Made by a program: the position numbers and the translations under genes
Part shown: positions 23,279-32,337 of the stretch, one piece after another
Numbering within the stretch: the stretch's first letter is position 1
Layout of the letters: the number at the start of each line of letters is the position of its first letter
From: Mesoterricola sediminis
Lineage (GTDB): Bacteria; Acidobacteriota; Holophagae; Holophagales; Holophagaceae
Assembly (NCBI RefSeq): GCF_030295425.1
Contig: NZ_AP027081.1
Location: 1,178,001 to 1,242,000 of the forward strand
DNA length: 64,000 bases
Reading direction: 5' to 3'
Notes under the pieces: model-generated
Databases searched by the model: none
What the model saw: the letters and a program-made list of their open reading frames with translations, nothing else
Told to the model about the DNA's origin: nothing

Positions 23279-24513
23279 CGCCGGAGCCCCCGGGCCTGCC
23301 CTTCATCTGGGCCGTTGCGCTGCGCTTCCTGCGGGAGGGCCGCACACAGACCCAGCTCATCCTGCTCGGCATCGGCACGGGCGTGGGGGTGATCGTCTTC
23401 CTCTCCGCCCTCATCACGGGGCTCCAGGGGAGCCTGGTCGAGAAGACCCTGGGCACCCAGGCCCACATCGTCCTCCGGCCCCCGGAGGACGTGGCCCGGC
23501 CCCAGCTGGACCGCGCCGGGGCGGCGGTGGCCGGCCGCGTCCAGCCCCCGGAGCAGCGCCTGCGCACCATCCTCGACTGGCCGAAGGCCCTGGCCGCCCT
23601 GCGCGCGACCCCGGGCGTGACCGCCGCCAGCCCCACCGTTGCCGGGAGCGCCTTCGCCTTCCGGGGGAACGCCAACCGCAGCGTGGCCCTCCGCGGGGTG
23701 GACCCGGAGACCTTCCCGGCCATCCTCGACCTGGGGCCCCGGCTCGTGGAGGGGGACGGGGACCTGGGCGCGACCCGGGCCCTGGTCGGCACCGAGCTCG
23801 CCCACGACCTGGGCCTCTCCGCGGGGGACCGGGTCCGGATCCAGGCTCCGGGGGGGCAGGACGCGGTCTTCACGGTCGCGGGGGTCTTCGACGTGGGGAA
23901 CAAGGACCTGAACCAGCGCTGGGTCTTCGTGAGCCTGCGCAACGCCCAGACGCTGCTGGACCTCGCGGGCGGGGTGAGCACCCTGGAGGTGAAGGTCGAC
24001 CGCATCTTCGAGGCGGAGGCGCTCGCCCAGCGCCTGGGGGCGGCCACGGGGCTCCAGGCCGACAGCTGGATGAAGCTCAACGCCCAGCTCCTCGTCGGCC
24101 TCCGGAGCCAGAACAGCAGCTCGATCATGATCCAGGTCTTCATCATCGTGGCCGTGGTGCTGGGCATCGCCTCGGTGCTCGTCGTCTCCGTGGTCCAGAA
24201 GTCGCGGGAGATCGGCATTCTCCGGGCCTTCGGCACCAGCCGGCGCCAGGTCATGGGCATCTTCCTCCTCCAGGGGGGCCTCCTGGGCCTGGCCGGCGCG
24301 GCCGGAGGCTGCCTCCTGGGCATGGTCCTCGGCCTCTTCTTCCAGACCCTCGCCACCAACCCCGACGGGAGCCCCACGTTCCCCGTCGCCCTCGACACCG
24401 CCCTCTTCCTGCGCACCGTGGCCATCGCCGTGGGCACGGGTCTGGTCGGGGCGTGGCTTCCCGCGCGGCGCGCGGCCCGCATGGACCCCGCCGCCGCCAT
24501 CCGGCACACATGA
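23275..24513 (+). CDS. ABC transporter permease (FtsX/MacB-type)
   Basis: A 412-residue inner-membrane protein with one membrane segment near the N-terminus ([24 protein letters not shown]), a large periplasmic domain of about 250 residues, and three C-terminal segments forming the FtsX-like domain ([37 protein letters not shown]). This four-segment layout fits MacB/LolCE permeases, which act mechanically on periplasmic or outer-membrane substrates. The GTG start overlaps the adaptor stop codon. The ATPase is encoded next with an ATGA overlap, so adaptor, permease and ATPase form one transporter. Confidence 0.9.
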   Translation: MTPEPPGLPFIWAVALRFLREGRTQTQLILLGIGTGVGVIVFLSALITGLQGSLVEKTLGTQAHIVLRPPEDVARPQLDRAGAAVAGRVQPPEQRLRTILDWPKALAALRATPGVTAASPTVAGSAFAFRGNANRSVALRGVDPETFPAILDLGPRLVEGDGDLGATRALVGTELAHDLGLSAGDRVRIQAPGGQDAVFTVAGVFDVGNKDLNQRWVFVSLRNAQTLLDLAGGVSTLEVKVDRIFEAEALAQRLGAATGLQADSWMKLNAQLLVGLRSQNSSSIMIQVFIIVAVVLGIASVLVVSVVQKSREIGILRAFGTSRRQVMGIFLLQGGLLGLAGAAGGCLLGMVLGLFFQTLATNPDGSPTFPVALDTALFLRTVAIAVGTGLVGAWLPARRAARMDPAAAIRHT

Positions 24514-25199
24514 GCGGCGCCTCCCCGACCCCCGTCCTCCGCCTCCGGGGCGTGCGGAAGTCCTACGGCGACACCGTCGTCACCGAGGTCCTCCACGGCA
24601 TCGACCTGGACATCGCGGCCGGCGCCATGACGGCCCTCGTGGGCCCCTCCGGCAGCGGCAAGAGCACCCTCCTCAACCTGCTGGGCCTCCTCGACCGGCC
24701 CACGGCGGGCTCCATCCAGCTCCAGGGCCGGGAGACGACGGACCTGGACGACGCGGCCCTGACGGAGCTGCGGGGCCGGTCCCTGGGCTTCGTCTTCCAG
24801 TTCCACCACCTCCTCCCGGCCTTCACGGCGCGGGAGAACGTCCTCCTCCCCCTCCACGCGCGCCGGGGCCGCCTGGACCGCGCGCTGTGGGACCGGGCCG
24901 GGGCCCTGCTGGGCCGCATGGGGCTCCGGGGCGAGATCGACCGCCTGGCCTCGCAGCTGTCGGGGGGCCAGCAGCAGCGGGTGGCCATCGCCCGGGCCCT
25001 CCTCCACGATCCGGGCCTCGTCCTGGCGGACGAACCCACCGGGAACCTGGACACGGTCACGGGCCGGGAGGTGTTCGACCTCATGCGGGACCTCAACCGG
25101 GAACGGGGGACCGCCTTCCTGGTCGTGACCCACGATCCGGGCCTGGCGGCCCTATGCGAACGGACGATCGAATTGGTGGATGGCCGCGTTCACCTTTGA
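24510..25199 (+). CDS. ABC transporter ATP-binding protein (MacB/LolD-type)
   Basis: A 229-residue ATPase with Walker [10 protein letters not shown] (about residue 42), Q-loop [18 protein letters not shown], signature [15 protein letters not shown], Walker [13 protein letters not shown] and H-loop VVTHD. The EPTGNLD form and the length match the LolD/MacB branch that partners FtsX-like permeases. The ATG at 24510 overlaps the permease stop codon as ATGA. Together with the adaptor it probably forms a tripartite exporter; substrate unknown. Confidence 0.93.
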   Translation: MSGASPTPVLRLRGVRKSYGDTVVTEVLHGIDLDIAAGAMTALVGPSGSGKSTLLNLLGLLDRPTAGSIQLQGRETTDLDDAALTELRGRSLGFVFQFHHLLPAFTARENVLLPLHARRGRLDRALWDRAGALLGRMGLRGEIDRLASQLSGGQQQRVAIARALLHDPGLVLADEPTGNLDTVTGREVFDLMRDLNRERGTAFLVVTHDPGLAALCERTIELVDGRVHL

Positions 25200-25257
25200 G
25201 CGGCCGGGCGAAAGGGGCATTCCCCTCCCGCGCCGGAGCGGGCATGGTGGAAGAGGC

Positions 25258-26679
25258 ATGGAAGCACCCCGCACGCCCAGTTACCGGACCACCGCCATCA
25301 TCGTCGCCAGCGCCCTCTTCATGGAGCAGCTGGACGGGACTGTGCTGGCCACGGCCCTCCCCACCATGGCCCGCACCTTCGGGGTCTCGCCCCTGCACAT
25401 GAGCGCGGCCCTGACCTCGTACCTCCTGGCCCTGGCCATGTTCATCCCCGCCAGCGGCTACGTGGCCGACCGCTTTGGCGCCAAGAAGACCTTCCGCCTG
25501 GCCATCCTGATCTTCACCCTGGGATCCATCGCCTGCGGGCAGGCTCGGACGCTTCCCTTCCTGGTGGTTGCCCGGTTCCTCCAGGGCACGGGCGGGGCCA
25601 TGATGGTGCCCGTTGGCCGCCTCGTCCTCCTGCGGAGCGTCGCGAAGGCCGACATGGTGAGCGCCATGTCCTGGTTCATGGTGCCGGCCCTGCTGGGACC
25701 CGTGGTGGGGCCGCCCCTGGGCGGGTGGATCGTCACTTTCGCCTCCTGGCGCTGGATCTTCTACCTGAACGTGCCCATCGGCCTCCTGGGCATGGTCCTC
25801 GTCACCCGCTACATCGCCAATTTCAAGGAACCTCCGGCGGGGCCCTTCGACCTGCGGGGCTTCGTCCTCTCCAGCCTCGCCCTGTCCTGCCTGGTGTTCG
25901 GCCTCGAGATCGGCGCGCGGCGGGAGGGGGTCTCCCCGGCCTGGACCCTGGGCACCCTCGCCTTCGGGGCCGCCATGGCCCTGGCCTACCTGCGCCACGC
26001 GCGGCGCACCGCCCACCCCCTGCTGGACCTGACCCTCCTGCGCCTCCCCACCTTCGGGATCTCGGTGGCCAGCGGGGCCCTCACCCGGATCACGGGCGGC
26101 GCGCTGCCCTTCCTGCTGCCCCTGATGCTGCAGGTGGGCTTCGGGGTCTCGGCCGCGCGGAGCGGCCTCATCACCTTCAGCACCGCCGTCGGCTCCTTCC
26201 TCATGAAGCTCACCGCCCCGCCCATCCTCCGGCGCTTCGGCTTCCGGTCGACCCTGGTCTACAACGCCCTCATCGCCAGCGCCCTGCTGGCGGTGTGCGC
26301 CGCCTTCAGGCCGGGCTGGCCCATGCTCCTGATCAATGGCCTCCTCCTGGTGGGCGGGTTCTTCCAGTCCCTGCAGTACACGGCCCTCAACACGGTGGCC
26401 TACGCCGACGTGGCCCAGGACCGCATGAGCCTCGCCACCAGCCTCTATTCCACCGTCCAGCAGCTGATGCTGAGCATGGGCATCTGCGTCTCGACGCTGG
26501 TCCTGGCGGCCTCGACCCGGCTGCAGGGCCACGACGCCCCCCACCTCGGGGACTTCTCCGCGGCCTTCCTCGTCGTCACCTTCATCTCCCTCCTCGCTTC
26601 CCCCATCTGCGCCCGGCTCCCCCGGGACGCCGGCGCCGTCATGACCGGCCACGGGGCGGGCCTTCCCCATCCGAATTGA
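25258..26679 (+). CDS. MFS transporter, DHA2 (14-segment) drug-efflux type
   Basis: A 473-residue permease starting just before the first helix (TAIIVASALFMEQLDGTVLATALPTMA). It has the DHA2 features LDGTVLATALP in helix 1, motif A GYVADRFGAKKTF and motif C-like GPVVGPPLGGWI in helix 5. It resembles EmrB/MdtD exporters that use proton exchange. It begins 58 bp after the ABC ATPase gene on the same strand and is probably part of the same TetR-controlled efflux operon, which would then hold two exporters with different energy sources. The ATG at 25258 follows AAGAGG; the longer frame has no good site. Confidence 0.88.
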   Translation: MEAPRTPSYRTTAIIVASALFMEQLDGTVLATALPTMARTFGVSPLHMSAALTSYLLALAMFIPASGYVADRFGAKKTFRLAILIFTLGSIACGQARTLPFLVVARFLQGTGGAMMVPVGRLVLLRSVAKADMVSAMSWFMVPALLGPVVGPPLGGWIVTFASWRWIFYLNVPIGLLGMVLVTRYIANFKEPPAGPFDLRGFVLSSLALSCLVFGLEIGARREGVSPAWTLGTLAFGAAMALAYLRHARRTAHPLLDLTLLRLPTFGISVASGALTRITGGALPFLLPLMLQVGFGVSAARSGLITFSTAVGSFLMKLTAPPILRRFGFRSTLVYNALIASALLAVCAAFRPGWPMLLINGLLLVGGFFQSLQYTALNTVAYADVAQDRMSLATSLYSTVQQLMLSMGICVSTLVLAASTRLQGHDAPHLGDFSAAFLVVTFISLLASPICARLPRDAGAVMTGHGAGLPHPN

Positions 26680-26783
26680 GAACGCGCATCCCCGCCTCGG
26701 CCCTGCTGAACCTCAACGCTGTCGCGAAGATCGCGCTCCTGGAAGGCATCGTCCGTAGACGGCTTCCGGAGATGTTGATAATA

Positions 26784-26811
26784 AAAAACGATCAAATACA
26801 TAAAAACGATC
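26784..26811. promoter_or_regulatory. Direct repeats upstream of dps
   Basis: AAAAACGATC occurs at 26784-26793 and again at 26802-26811, an 18-bp period, in an A+T-rich stretch about 100 bp before dps. This is probably the dps promoter region with a repeated protein-binding site. The binding protein cannot be named. The remainder of 26680-26905 shows no gene. Confidence 0.4.
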
Positions 26812-26905
26812 TTTTGGACCTATCGTTCGCCCGGCGGGATCCTGGGGCACGGCGCGACGGTCGCGCCCCGCCCGCCGGATCCGGGCGACCCCGAAGGAGA
26901 ACCCC

Positions 26906-27349
26906 ATGAACCCAGCCGTCATCGACCTGCTCAACGTCCAGCTCGCTTCCGCGCAGATGCTCCTCCTCAACGCCAAGCGGTACCACTGGACCGTCTCCGG
27001 CCCGAACTTCCGGGACTACCACCTGCGCTTCGAGGAGCTCTACCAGGCCGTGCTGCCCATGGTCGACGAACTGGGGGAGCGCGTCCGCGCCCTGGACGGG
27101 ATTCCCGTCACGACGCCCCAGCAGATCACCGCCGCCTCGGTGGTGCCGGCCTCCGACCCCTCCCGGCCCCTGAAGGCCCAGGAGATGGTGGCCGAGGCCC
27201 TGGCCTCCGTGGAGGCGGTCGTCGCCGCCCAGGCCTCCGGGATCGACGTGGCCACCGCCGCGGGCGACGCGGGGACGGCGGACCTGCTCACCGGCTTCAT
27301 CCAGGTGTTCCAGAAGGAGGCCTGGTTCCTGCGGGCGATGCGGGGCTGA
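26906..27349 (+). CDS. dps: Dps-family ferritin-like protein
   Basis: A 147-residue four-helix protein. The ferroxidase residues lie across the dimer interface: His in KRYHWTVSGPNF (about residue 27), then HLRFEELYQ and DELGERVRALDG. The length is close to that of other Dps proteins, which assemble as 12-mers, oxidise Fe(II) with H2O2, store iron and protect DNA. The start is preceded by AAGGAGA at good spacing. The gene stands alone, convergent with hemY, behind A+T-rich direct repeats. A role in oxidative or starvation stress is known for the family. Confidence 0.93.
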   Translation: MNPAVIDLLNVQLASAQMLLLNAKRYHWTVSGPNFRDYHLRFEELYQAVLPMVDELGERVRALDGIPVTTPQQITAASVVPASDPSRPLKAQEMVAEALASVEAVVAAQASGIDVATAAGDAGTADLLTGFIQVFQKEAWFLRAMRG

Positions 27350-27354
27350 CCCGG

Positions 27355-28689
27355 TCAGGCCCAGCTCGAGGCCCAGGCCTCGACGCCCTCGGCGAGGTCC
27401 GGGAGTCCGGGCCCGAAGCGGGCCGAGCCCAGCCAGTGGAGGCCCCGGGGCAGGTCGGCGAGGATCCGCCCGGTCCGGGCCGCGTGGCCCCGGCCCAGGA
27501 TGGGGAAGGCCGCGGGGGCCCGCTCCTCCCGGACCTGGACGGCGGGGCCGAGGTCGGGGAGCCAGCGGCGCAGTTCGGCGTGGACGCCGGGCCAGGCGTC
27601 CAGGGCCGGGTCCACGGGCCAGGCGCCGCCCAGGTAGGTCCGGACCTGGAGCAGCCCGGGCACGGCCCGGGGATCCTCCCGGGCCATGGACACGAGGCCG
27701 AGGACGCCCCGGCCTTGCGGGGGATGGATCAGGAGCCCGACGCCGTGCTCCCAGCCCCGCACCGGCGCGTGGCGGCTGTGCCAGACCCGGAGGTCCGCGT
27801 GGGGGATGGCCAGGAGGGCGGTGGCCGCCCGGGGGGCCACGGGCTGGAGGAGGCGGGAGGCGGCCGCGGCGGGCACGGCCAGGACGACCGTGTCCACCTC
27901 CCGGGCGAAGCCCCGGGTCCGGACCCGCCAACGGCCGCCCTCGGCGGGCTCCAGGGATTCGGCGGCCCGGTCGGTGCGCACGCAGCCGAGGTGGCGGGCC
28001 AGGGCCCGGGTGAGGGCGCCGGTGCCCGGATAGGGCCCGTCCTGGGGGTAGCGGGTGCGCAGGGGGCCCTGGGCGAGGCCGCCCCGCAGCAGGCCTCCCG
28101 CGGCTTCCATGCGCAGGAGCCGGGGCAGGGCCTCGACGCCGATGCGATCCGGGGGGGCGGCGAGCACTCCGGCCACCAGGGCCGGCAGGATCTCCCGGGC
28201 GAAGGCCGGGCCGAGGCGGCGGGTGATGTAGGCCTCCAGGTCCTCGGTGGTGTTCGGCCGGCAGGGGATGAAGGGCTCGCCCAGGAGGCGCAGCTTGTCC
28301 AGCGGCCCCAGGCCCGGGGCCGCCAGGAGGCCCCGGAGGCTGGCGGGGTTCGGGTGGAGGCGGCCGTCCTTGCCGAGCCAGCGGGGACCCTTGATCTCTT
28401 GCCGGCGCAGGGTGAGGCCCAGGTCCCGCACGAGGCGCTCCAGGGGGCCGTCCCGGCCCACCAGCAGACCCTGGGGCCCCCGCTCCAGGTAGCCGGGGGT
28501 GCCATCGGGGCCTGGCCAGGCCAGGGTGCGGGCCCAGCCGCCGGATTCGGCGCTGGCCTCCCAGACCTCCACGGCCCGGCCGGCCCGCTTCAGGCGCAGG
28601 GCCGCCAGGAGACCGGTCACCCCGCCGCCCAGGACGAGGACGCTGGCGCCCGGCGCTTCCTTATCCAACGCGTTCGGCCTCGTCGCCAT
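27355..28689 (-). CDS. hemY: Protoporphyrinogen/coproporphyrinogen oxidase, HemY type
   Basis: A 444-residue FAD-dependent amine-oxidase-fold enzyme with the N-terminal FAD loop VLVLGGGVTGLLAALRLKRAG (residues about 17-37), the family stretch YLERGPQGLLVG, and a C-terminal FAD contact in GLPDLAEGVEAW. HemY enzymes oxidise protoporphyrinogen IX or coproporphyrinogen III in haem synthesis. The gene overlaps the end of ubiX by 29 bp and is third in a run with an SLC13 transporter, an odd neighbourhood for a haem gene. HemY needs O2 in many species, so its presence suggests some oxygen use or tolerance. The fold is certain; the exact substrate is not. Confidence 0.88.
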   Translation of the reverse strand: MATRPNALDKEAPGASVLVLGGGVTGLLAALRLKRAGRAVEVWEASAESGGWARTLAWPGPDGTPGYLERGPQGLLVGRDGPLERLVRDLGLTLRRQEIKGPRWLGKDGRLHPNPASLRGLLAAPGLGPLDKLRLLGEPFIPCRPNTTEDLEAYITRRLGPAFAREILPALVAGVLAAPPDRIGVEALPRLLRMEAAGGLLRGGLAQGPLRTRYPQDGPYPGTGALTRALARHLGCVRTDRAAESLEPAEGGRWRVRTRGFAREVDTVVLAVPAAAASRLLQPVAPRAATALLAIPHADLRVWHSRHAPVRGWEHGVGLLIHPPQGRGVLGLVSMAREDPRAVPGLLQVRTYLGGAWPVDPALDAWPGVHAELRRWLPDLGPAVQVREERAPAAFPILGRGHAARTGRILADLPRGLHWLGSARFGPGLPDLAEGVEAWASSWA

Positions 28690-29263
28690 CGGCGCCCCAG
28701 CGCTTGAACCGGGGGAGCTCCAGCCCGAAGATGTCCAGCATCTTGCCGACCATGTGGCGGGTCATGTCCTCGATGGACTGGGGCATGTTGTAGAAGGTGA
28801 GGACGGGGGGCAGGATCACCGCGCCGAGTTCGGAGCAGGTCTGCATGTTGCGGATGTGCAGGGGGCTCAGGGGGCTCTCGCGGGCGACGAGCACCAGCTT
28901 CCGCCGCTCCTTGATGACCACGTCCGCGGCCCGGAGGAGCAGGTTGTCGGAATAGCCCGAGGCCACGCCGGCCAGGGTCTTCATGCTGCAGGGAGCGATG
29001 ATCATGCCCTGGGTCTTGAAGGTGCCGCTGGCGATGCTGGCGCCCACGTCCTCGAGGGCGTGGCAGCGGGTGGCCAGGGCTTCCACCTCGGCGGCGGCGT
29101 AGGGGGTCTCGTGCTCGATGGTGCGCCGCGCCCCGGAGGAGATGACGAGGTGCGATTCCCACTCGGGGAATTCCCGGATCGCCTTGAGCAGCTCGATCCC
29201 GAGGATGGCGCCGCTGGCGCCGCTGATGCCGACGACGATGCGCCTGGCGTTCTGGGTGCTCAT
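28661..29263 (-). CDS. ubiX: UbiX-family flavin prenyltransferase
   Basis: A 200-residue flavoprotein with the N-terminal FMN-binding VGISGASGAILGIELL, then TFKTQGMIIAPCSMKTLAGVASG and the C-terminal PLSPLHIRNM, all diagnostic of UbiX/Pad1. The enzyme transfers a dimethylallyl group to FMN to make the prenyl-FMN cofactor used by UbiD-family decarboxylases. Two such decarboxylases are encoded at 32338-33810 and 36704-38221, so this protein is the likely cofactor source (the BsdB/LpdB role). It lies 81 bp downstream of the SLC13 transporter gene and overlaps hemY by 29 bp. Confidence 0.95.
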   Translation of the reverse strand: MSTQNARRIVVGISGASGAILGIELLKAIREFPEWESHLVISSGARRTIEHETPYAAAEVEALATRCHALEDVGASIASGTFKTQGMIIAPCSMKTLAGVASGYSDNLLLRAADVVIKERRKLVLVARESPLSPLHIRNMQTCSELGAVILPPVLTFYNMPQSIEDMTRHMVGKMLDIFGLELPRFKRWGADGDEAERVG

Positions 29264-29344
29264 GGGGGTGCTCCCGTGGTCGGAGGATGGGGGTGCGCCC
29301 CCCCCGGGGATGGGCTCCGGGGAGGGCGCGCGGTTCAGGCGGCC

Positions 29345-30802
29345 TCAGTGGATCAGGCCGATGATCTTCCACCAGGTGATCTCCACCAGGACGGTGGTGA
29401 CCAGGACGACGAGGGTCAGGGGCAGGCCGAACTTGATGACGTCCGCGTCCGTGTAGCGGCCTCCCGTCTCGCCGGATCCCACCAGCACGTTCATGTGGTG
29501 GAAGGGCAGCACGAAGTGCATGCCGACGGCGGTGTAGACGAGGAGGGAGGGCACGATCGGGTTCAGGCCCGAGGCGGCGGTGAAGGCGACGATGGTCGGC
29601 GTCACGATGCCCATGACGGCCAGCACGGAACCCAGGCACATGTGGATGAGCACGGAGAAGGCCGTGACCATGAGCGCCAAGACGTAGATGTTGCTGGGCA
29701 CGCTGCCGGGAAGCAGCACGGAGGCCAGCCACTTGTTCATGCCGGTGACGGCGCCCACCGACCCGATGCCGAGGGCGGCGGTGAGGAAGAACAGGGTGCC
29801 GAGGCCGAACTTGTTCCAGTCCGGAGCCTTGAGCACGTCGCCCACGCGGGGGAGGCTGAGGCCGATGCCGGCGGCCAGGGCGATCCAGCCGGGGTGGATG
29901 TGGTGCAGGAAGTCCGTGGCCCAGAAGGCGATCGCGAGGACCACCCAGGAGAGCACGGTCTTCTCGGAACGGCTCATGGCGCCCAGGCCCTTCAGCTGGG
30001 TGGCGATCTCGTCCTTCTCGATCTTGAAGTCCGCGGGGGGCTTGAAGAGGGTGATGTGCATGAAGAAGGTCAGGAGGCTGGCGATGATGCCGGGGACGCC
30101 CATGTACAGGGCCCACTTGAGCCAGGAGGCCTCCATGCCGGCGAAGTTCATGGCCACCACGTTGATGGCGGAGTCGCCGGTGAGCAGGATCATGGACACG
30201 GGCACGGAGCCCGCGAAGACCGACAGGCCGATGGACGCGGCCTGCTTCGGCGGCAGGTTCGTCGCCTTGATGATCATCCCCATGACGGCCATGATCATGA
30301 ACGACCGGGGCCAGGGGTGGGGGATCATGAAGCTCAGGATGAGCCCGAGGACATAGCCCGCGGCCACGATGCTCGTGAAGCTGTTCACGTAGTGGAGGAT
30401 GAAGTAGTAGGCGATGCGCTTGCCGAGGCCGGAGTTCTCCACGGCGGTGGCGATCATGTACCCGCCCAGCACGATGTAGATGAGGGGGGTCGTCCAGAGG
30501 CGGAAGACCACCGCCGGCTCCGCGGTCTTGGTGAGGACCCAGGACAGCAGGAGGAGGACGGCCGTGAAGCCGGGGTGGGTCACGCTGGTGGCCCACCAGA
30601 TGACTGCGAGGAGACTAAGCGCCAGGCAGTGGCGGCCCTGGGGGGTGAGTCCGGAACCGGCGGGCAGGGCGAACCATACCAGCAGACAAACAACGATCCC
30701 CAGGATGGCGCCGATTTCGCGCTTGTACTTGGAGAAAAGGGCGCCGAGGCCCATCTCCGAGGGGGTCGTCAAGGTTCCGGCCGATGCTGTTCCATTGGCC
30801 AT
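29345..30802 (-). CDS. SLC13/DASS-type anion:sodium symporter
   Basis: A 485-residue permease with about 12 hydrophobic segments. Landmarks include VIWWATSVTHPGFTAVLLLL, LLTGDSAINVV, and near the C-terminus LGSVLAVMGIVTPTIVAFTAASGLNP, as in Na+-coupled carboxylate/sulfate carriers. It is first in a run with ubiX and is divergent from a LysR regulator and the bsdCD decarboxylase genes, so an aromatic carboxylate is a likely substrate. The ATG at 30802 has AGGAG eight bases upstream; the longer frame starts with a Pro/Arg-rich stretch and no ribosome-binding site, so I rejected it. Confidence 0.87.
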   Translation of the reverse strand: MANGTASAGTLTTPSEMGLGALFSKYKREIGAILGIVVCLLVWFALPAGSGLTPQGRHCLALSLLAVIWWATSVTHPGFTAVLLLLSWVLTKTAEPAVVFRLWTTPLIYIVLGGYMIATAVENSGLGKRIAYYFILHYVNSFTSIVAAGYVLGLILSFMIPHPWPRSFMIMAVMGMIIKATNLPPKQAASIGLSVFAGSVPVSMILLTGDSAINVVAMNFAGMEASWLKWALYMGVPGIIASLLTFFMHITLFKPPADFKIEKDEIATQLKGLGAMSRSEKTVLSWVVLAIAFWATDFLHHIHPGWIALAAGIGLSLPRVGDVLKAPDWNKFGLGTLFFLTAALGIGSVGAVTGMNKWLASVLLPGSVPSNIYVLALMVTAFSVLIHMCLGSVLAVMGIVTPTIVAFTAASGLNPIVPSLLVYTAVGMHFVLPFHHMNVLVGSGETGGRYTDADVIKFGLPLTLVVLVTTVLVEITWWKIIGLIH

Positions 30803-30948
30803 GAAGCAACTCCTAAGGAAGTCTGAAGAGGGGAAGGGCGCGCGCGGGCGCGTGGGCCTCCAGGGAGGCCCGGGCCGGGGCGGGCGCAGGAAGATCACGA
30901 CAGGTCGCATCCATGAGCGCGATCCAGCTGCGGTGAATACAAAGGGCC

Positions 30949-31145
30949 GCGGAGGCCCCGGGGCCCCGCGGTAGCTCGCTTAAGCGTCCTCGGGCGGGCA
31001 GGACACCGCCGGTCGAGGGGGCTCAAAGATCTCCTGATAACCTGATCCGGTATTCAAATGCCGTCCAATGCAAAGAAGTAGGGGATCTGATAATAAAAGT
31101 TCATCAATCGGGCCTCCCGGAGCCGTGGTATTCGATGTTGTATTC
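30949..31145. promoter_or_regulatory. Divergent promoter region of transporter/ubiX and LysR/bsdCD
   Basis: The gap at 30803-31261 holds no gene. A G+C palindrome at about 30949-30973 (CCGCGGAGGCCCC facing GGGGCCCCGCGG, one bulge) could be an attenuator for the transporter. From about 31020 to 31145 the DNA is A+T-richer and contains GTATTC three times (31050, 31128, 31140), the last two in a 12-bp direct spacing. This is plausible LysR-binding DNA, as members of the CatM/BenM group use GTAT half-sites. Confidence 0.4.
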
Positions 31146-31261
31146 TCGATTAAGCCCGGGGGACCGGGAACCTGGGAGCCGCGGACCCGCTTCGCTCCAG
31201 CCGTCCGCAGGCGGCCCTCCCAGGTCTGGGACCGCCTAGGATCCTGCGCTGGGGAGGCGCC

Positions 31262-32185
31262 ATGGAACTTCGCAAGCTGAAATACTTCATCGCCACCGCG
31301 GAGGAGCTCCACTTCCGCAAGGCCGCGGACCTCGTGAATGTCACGCAGCCGGCGCTCAGCAAGCAGATCCACGAACTGGAAGAGGAGATCGGCGTCCCCC
31401 TCTTCGACCGGACCAAGCGGAAGGTCGAGCTTACGCCGGCCGGGCGGGTCTTTTATGAACGGGCCCGGGTCATCCTCGACAGCGCCAACAAGGCCCTCCA
31501 CGAGGCCCGCGGGGTGGGCCGGGGCCTGGTGGGGACGGTGCGCATCGGCTTCCTCAGCACGGCCGCCATGAAGGTGCTGCCCCAGGCGCTCGCCCGATTC
31601 AGGGCGGCCATCCCCACGGCCGAGGTGGATCTCTGGGAGCTGAGCCCCGAGGAGCAGATGGACCACCTCCAGAAGGGATTCCTGGATGTCGGCATCCTCA
31701 TCGCCGAGATCCTGGACGAGGGCTTCGAAGTCGCGGAACTCCTCCGCACCCGTCTGGTGGCGGCCCTTCCGGACACGCCCGAGTTCCGGGCCATGTCCGA
31801 GGTGTCGCTGAAGGACCTGGCCAGCTACACCTCGATCGTCCCGGCCCGCCACAGCCGCCACGGCTTCTACGAGATGGTGATGGAGGCCTACCAGAAGGCG
31901 CGGGTGAAGCCGGAGCGCATCCAGGTGGTGCGCATGATCCACACGGGCATCCAGCTGGTGGGCGCGGGCCTGGGCATCTCCCTCGTGCCCGAGGCCTTCA
32001 ACTGCAGCCAACCCAGCGGCGTGATCTTCCGTCCCCTGGCGGACGTGCACCAGGAGATCGCCGTCGTCGCCACCTGGCGCCACGACAATTGCTCCCCCCT
32101 GCTGCGGGAGTTCATCCGGGCGCTGACGAGCCAGGGCTGCGGCGCTCCGGGCGCCGATAACGCAGAGGCATCACTTCGGCGATAA
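31262..32185 (+). CDS. LysR family regulator (BenM/CatM/CbnR-like)
   Basis: A 307-residue LysR protein. Its N-terminus [22 protein letters not shown] and [24 protein letters not shown] matches the branch that includes BenM, CatM and CbnR, regulators of aromatic-acid pathways that respond to pathway acids. The effector domain follows with normal length. It sits between the divergent transporter-ubiX run and bsdC, 152 bp upstream of the latter, so it probably controls aromatic-acid uptake and decarboxylation in both directions. The start is preceded by GGGGAGG. Confidence 0.92.
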   Translation: MELRKLKYFIATAEELHFRKAADLVNVTQPALSKQIHELEEEIGVPLFDRTKRKVELTPAGRVFYERARVILDSANKALHEARGVGRGLVGTVRIGFLSTAAMKVLPQALARFRAAIPTAEVDLWELSPEEQMDHLQKGFLDVGILIAEILDEGFEVAELLRTRLVAALPDTPEFRAMSEVSLKDLASYTSIVPARHSRHGFYEMVMEAYQKARVKPERIQVVRMIHTGIQLVGAGLGISLVPEAFNCSQPSGVIFRPLADVHQEIAVVATWRHDNCSPLLREFIRALTSQGCGAPGADNAEASLRR

Positions 32186-32337
32186 AGATTCATTGGACAG
32201 GTTGACAGGGGCGCCGAATCCTGATCATGCATCCATGAGCCGATCCGCCTGACGGAAGCTCCCACGCTTTCCTCAACCCACGTCCCCGCGGCCCGCCGCG
32301 AGGACAACCAACCCATTCCAGAATGGAGCGAGAACCC

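Noticed and set aside
26680-26905. Small peptide frame MLIIKNDQIHKND... upstream of dps
   Set aside because: It has no ribosome-binding site and lies on the A+T-rich direct repeats, which better explain it as promoter DNA.
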